From a bacterium (GTDB lineage: Bacteria; Patescibacteriota; 4484-211): a stretch of 5,902 bases of DNA. The notes under the pieces were generated by a model. That model searched no databases and was not told the origin of the DNA. It saw only the letters and a list, made by a program, of their open reading frames with translations. Within the stretch, counting starts at the first letter, position 1; each line of letters opens with the position of its first letter. The translations under genes were made by a program, and so were the position numbers. Below are positions 5,051 through 5,902 of this stretch, in pieces. The stretch spans positions 1 through 5,902 of the forward strand of contig JALUVT010000138.1 in assembly GCA_027020325.1 (NCBI GenBank), in the 5' to 3' direction.

Positions 5051-5902
5051 AATATATTAAGTGGTTTCGCGACTTAGGAAAAAAGGATGTTGCTCTTGCC
5101 GGAGGAAAAGGAGCCAATTTAGGAGAAATGACGCGAGCCGGCTTTCCCGTTCCCGGCGGATTCTGCGTTACGGCCCCGGCTTATTTTAAATTCTTAGAAC
5201 ACCACCACCTCACAGAAAAAATTCGTCAATTATTACAAAACCTTGATCTGGAAGACAGCGTTGCCCTGCAACAAGTTTCCCGCCAAATCCGTGAATTAAT
5301 GGAAAGTGTTAAAATCCCTCCCCTTATTGAAGAAGAAATCAAAGAAGCCTACCGCCAATTAGGAGAAGGGAAGCGGATTCCCGTTGCCGTCCGTTCTTCG
5401 GCCACGGCCGAAGATCTACCCGAAGCTTCGTTTGCCGGCCAGCAACAAACTTTTCTCAACATTCGCGGGACCCGCGATTTGCTGCGGGCGGTGCGGCAAT
5501 GCTGGTCTTCTCTTTTTACCGCCCGGGCAATTTATTACCGTGAACAACAAAAATTTGATCATTTCCAGGCTGCTGTCGCTGTTCCGGTGCAAAAAATGGT
5601 TCAATCCGAAGTTTCCGGAGTTACTTTTAGTATTGATCCGATCAGCAATAATCCTAATTTAATTACCATTGAAGCTGTTTTTGGTCTCGGAGAGGGCATT
5701 GTTTCCGGACAAATCACCCCTGATCATTATGAGGTGGAGAAAAAAACTCTACGCATTCTCAAGAAAAAAATTGTGCGCCAACAAACAATGATCAGCCGCG
5801 AAGGCGAGGTCCCGGTCTCTCCCGCATGGCAAGAAAAACAAAAATTACCCGATGAATTGATTATGCGGGTCGCCGAACTCGCCCGTGCCCTAGAAAAACA
5901 CT
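5047..5902 (+). CDS. ppsA: phosphoenolpyruvate synthase, N-terminal part (cut by the window edge)
   Basis: PEP synthase converts pyruvate, ATP and water to PEP, AMP and phosphate, the entry step of gluconeogenesis from pyruvate. The first 285 residues are open to the window end and cover most of the ATP-binding PPDK_N domain. They include LAGGKGANLGEM (17-28), VRSSATAEDLPEASFAGQQ (115-133), the SGVTFSIDP segment (190-198) and FGLGEGIVSGQITPDHY (212-228). The ASFAGQQxTFLN form favours PEP synthase over pyruvate phosphate dikinase; residue 134 is Gln where PEP synthases usually have Glu. The swivelling phospho-His domain and the PEP-binding C-terminal domain must lie beyond the window. The ATG overlaps the trmD stop as ATGA (4-base overlap) without an SD, which indicates translational coupling and co-transcription with the ruv operon. 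Confidence 0.93.
   Translation, partial: MKYIKWFRDLGKKDVALAGGKGANLGEMTRAGFPVPGGFCVTAPAYFKFLEHHHLTEKIRQLLQNLDLEDSVALQQVSRQIRELMESVKIPPLIEEEIKEAYRQLGEGKRIPVAVRSSATAEDLPEASFAGQQQTFLNIRGTRDLLRAVRQCWSSLFTARAIYYREQQKFDHFQAAVAVPVQKMVQSEVSGVTFSIDPISNNPNLITIEAVFGLGEGIVSGQITPDHYEVEKKTLRILKKKIVRQQTMISREGEVPVSPAWQEKQKLPDELIMRVAELARALEKH

Noticed and set aside
1..5902. CRISPR array, tRNA or rRNA genes
   Set aside because: No regularly spaced direct repeats and no tRNA cloverleaf or rRNA core sequence were seen on either strand.

Overview
The window is bacterial. The gene content (ruvC, ruvA, ruvB, trmD, a type I inorganic pyrophosphatase and a phosphoenolpyruvate synthase), the sigma70-like promoters, the intrinsic terminator and one full bacterial Shine-Dalgarno sequence all agree. 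TGA ends ppa, ruvB and trmD, so the standard bacterial code is in use. Compact genes, touching or overlapping reading frames, a tiny acidic zinc-ribbon protein and an IS200-type transposase would suit a small-genome lineage such as the Patescibacteria (CPR). That placement is an inference from style; no marker here proves it.

Layout. (1) 56-511: an IS200/IS605-type Y1 transposase gene (tnpA, + strand) followed by a perfect hairpin, the usual layout of the right end of such an element; the left end is not visible. (2) 724-1242: ppa on the - strand. Its -10 box sits just before the ATG, so the mRNA is probably leaderless. (3) 1264-1703: a stretch with no convincing gene, containing several inverted repeats and a frame with only two stops that may be a decayed gene. 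It is closed by a 17-bp perfect hairpin terminator that can work in both directions. (4) 1765-2040: on the - strand, a 91-residue protein with an N-terminal four-cysteine zinc ribbon and a very acidic tail, carrying the only strong Shine-Dalgarno sequence in the window. (5) 2128-5902: a + strand operon with its own promoter, ruvC-ruvA-ruvB-trmD-ppsA, packed with overlaps or gaps of at most 13 bases. ppsA runs off the window edge.

How the genes work together. RuvA, RuvB and RuvC form the Holliday-junction branch-migration and resolution machine and are almost certainly co-transcribed. TrmD (tRNA m1G37 methylation) and PEP synthase (gluconeogenic PEP formation) are functionally unrelated housekeeping genes that appear to ride on the same transcript. 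Ppa hydrolyses pyrophosphate from biosynthetic reactions.

I do not see a previously undescribed multi-gene system. The points most worth a second look are a Glu at the TrmD position where the catalytic Asp is expected, the probable leaderless ppa and general scarcity of Shine-Dalgarno sites, the uncharacterised acidic zinc-ribbon protein, and the structured, gene-free 1264-1703 interval.
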